A program made the translations under genes and the position numbers. From Variovorax atrisoli 110B (GTDB lineage Bacteria; Pseudomonadota; Gammaproteobacteria; Burkholderiales; Burkholderiaceae_C), in contig NZ_KB907454.1 of assembly GCF_000382045.1 (NCBI RefSeq), positions 124,001-188,000 of the forward strand: a stretch of 64,000 nucleotides of DNA. The letters are read 5' to 3'. Under the pieces are notes generated by a model. It ran no database searches and had not been told where the DNA came from. It saw only the letters and a list, made by a program, of their open reading frames with translations. Below, in pieces: positions 63,559-64,000 of this stretch. Each line of letters begins with the position of its first letter. Positions within the stretch are counted from its first letter, which is position 1.

Positions 63559-64000
63559 CTATCTGGACGCAGGCGCGCGCATGCCCCCCACGATGAAGTC
63601 GACGAGCGCCGTTCGCACGGCCTGACCATCGGGCGCCGTGGCCTTGCTTCCCGAGAGGCGCTGCAGGCGGTTGGTTCTTCCCCTGTCGCTCAATGAGAGA
63701 ACGACGGTGCTGACCATCAGCATGTAGCGCAGGTACATCAGCTCCATCGGGATCTCCGGCATCGCGTCGTGCAGCGCCGCGACGAACTGCTTCGCCATCG
63801 GATCGAAGTGTTTCTTGATCACGCGCTCGGTCATGGGCGACGGCGACAGGCGATGCTTGAGGATCAATTGCGCGAGCAACTGGCCCTCGGTGGCGGCATC
63901 GGGGCCGACATAAGGGTCCACGAACGTGGACACGATGTTCTCCACATCCGGCTTGCGGCCCGCCGCCTTCGCAGCCGAAATGATTTCTTCCAGGGCGCGT
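63559..64000 (-). CDS. TetR-family regulator, C-terminal part (cut by window edge)
   Basis: The frame is open from the right edge to a stop at 63559 (about 146 residues seen). It reads ALEEIISAAKAAGRKPDVEN, FVDPYVGPDAATEGQLLAQL, MTERVIKKHFDPMAKQFVAA, and ELMYLRYMLMVSTVVLSLSD, which fits the ligand-binding half of a TetR-type repressor; the HTH lies beyond base 64000. It converges on the VOC gene. Confidence 0.75.
   Translation of the reverse strand, partial: RALEEIISAAKAAGRKPDVENIVSTFVDPYVGPDAATEGQLLAQLILKHRLSPSPMTERVIKKHFDPMAKQFVAALHDAMPEIPMELMYLRYMLMVSTVVLSLSDRGRTNRLQRLSGSKATAPDGQAVRTALVDFIVGGMRAPASR

Overview
The window is GC-rich, densely coded chromosomal DNA of a betaproteobacterium. 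Family-level content points to Burkholderiales, most likely Comamonadaceae and possibly Variovorax: a TctC/Bug-type solute receptor, MocR, LysR, GntR and GlxA-type regulators, many small catabolic operons, and GTG/TTG starts. The genus is inferred from style and gene families, not from a marker gene. I saw no rRNA, tRNA, CRISPR array, transposase or prophage structural gene.

Layout. 1-5.4 kb: apaH (cut by the window edge) diverges from a CNNM/CBS membrane protein, which is followed by an unusual trio: a zinc-ribbon kinase-like protein, a VWA protein and a divergent adenylosuccinate synthetase. 5.6-16.5 kb: surface and envelope genes (an Asp-box lipoprotein, a YadA-type trimeric adhesin, a DJ-1-domain lipoprotein with a divergent GlxA-type regulator, a phospholipase D-family lipoprotein), an orphan PilB/GspE-like ATPase, a small secreted protein and a GNAT acetyltransferase. 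16.6-28.8 kb: one long leftward operon (SnoaL-like protein, FAD amine oxidase, dipeptide-type ABC transporter, YtcJ-like amidohydrolase, CobW-type GTPase) with a divergent MocR regulator. The gene-free stretch 28.8-29.65 kb holds two facing copies of a repeat of about 240 bp. 29.7-33.3 kb: a taurine/sulfonate-type ABC operon with a convergent LysR gene.

33.4-38.2 kb: a strongly structured leader RNA before a small gene broken by an in-frame amber codon; a tandem degenerate HD-GYP/LuxR-HTH regulator; small membrane proteins; and a TetR/lipoprotein divergon with two palindromic operators. 38.4-43.1 kb: a rhombosortase next to a GH10 xylanase that ends in a GlyGly-CTERM-like tail, then a LysR regulator. 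43.3-45.5 kb: a VIT-family transporter, cytochrome b561 and two small membrane proteins.

45.8-56.5 kb is a glucan/oligosaccharide region. Leftward GH3 and GH13 genes bracket a rightward operon of four genes joined by 4-nt overlaps: a GH144-like glycoamylase, a GH15 protein, an SbmA/BacA-type ABC protein with degenerate ATPase motifs, and a CocE-like protein lacking its expected nucleophilic serine. 56.6-64 kb is a catabolic cluster with GntR control: FMN reductase, GntR, secreted esterase, FAH-family hydrolase, TctC receptor, AA_synth protein, quinone oxidoreductase-like dehydrogenase, VOC protein, and a TetR gene cut by the right edge.

The best candidates for something undescribed are the kinase/VWA/AdSS cassette (2.06-5.42 kb), the structured leader RNA with its broken small gene (33.39-33.97 kb), and the operon at 48.1-54.9 kb that combines intact glycosidases with two apparently disabled enzymes.
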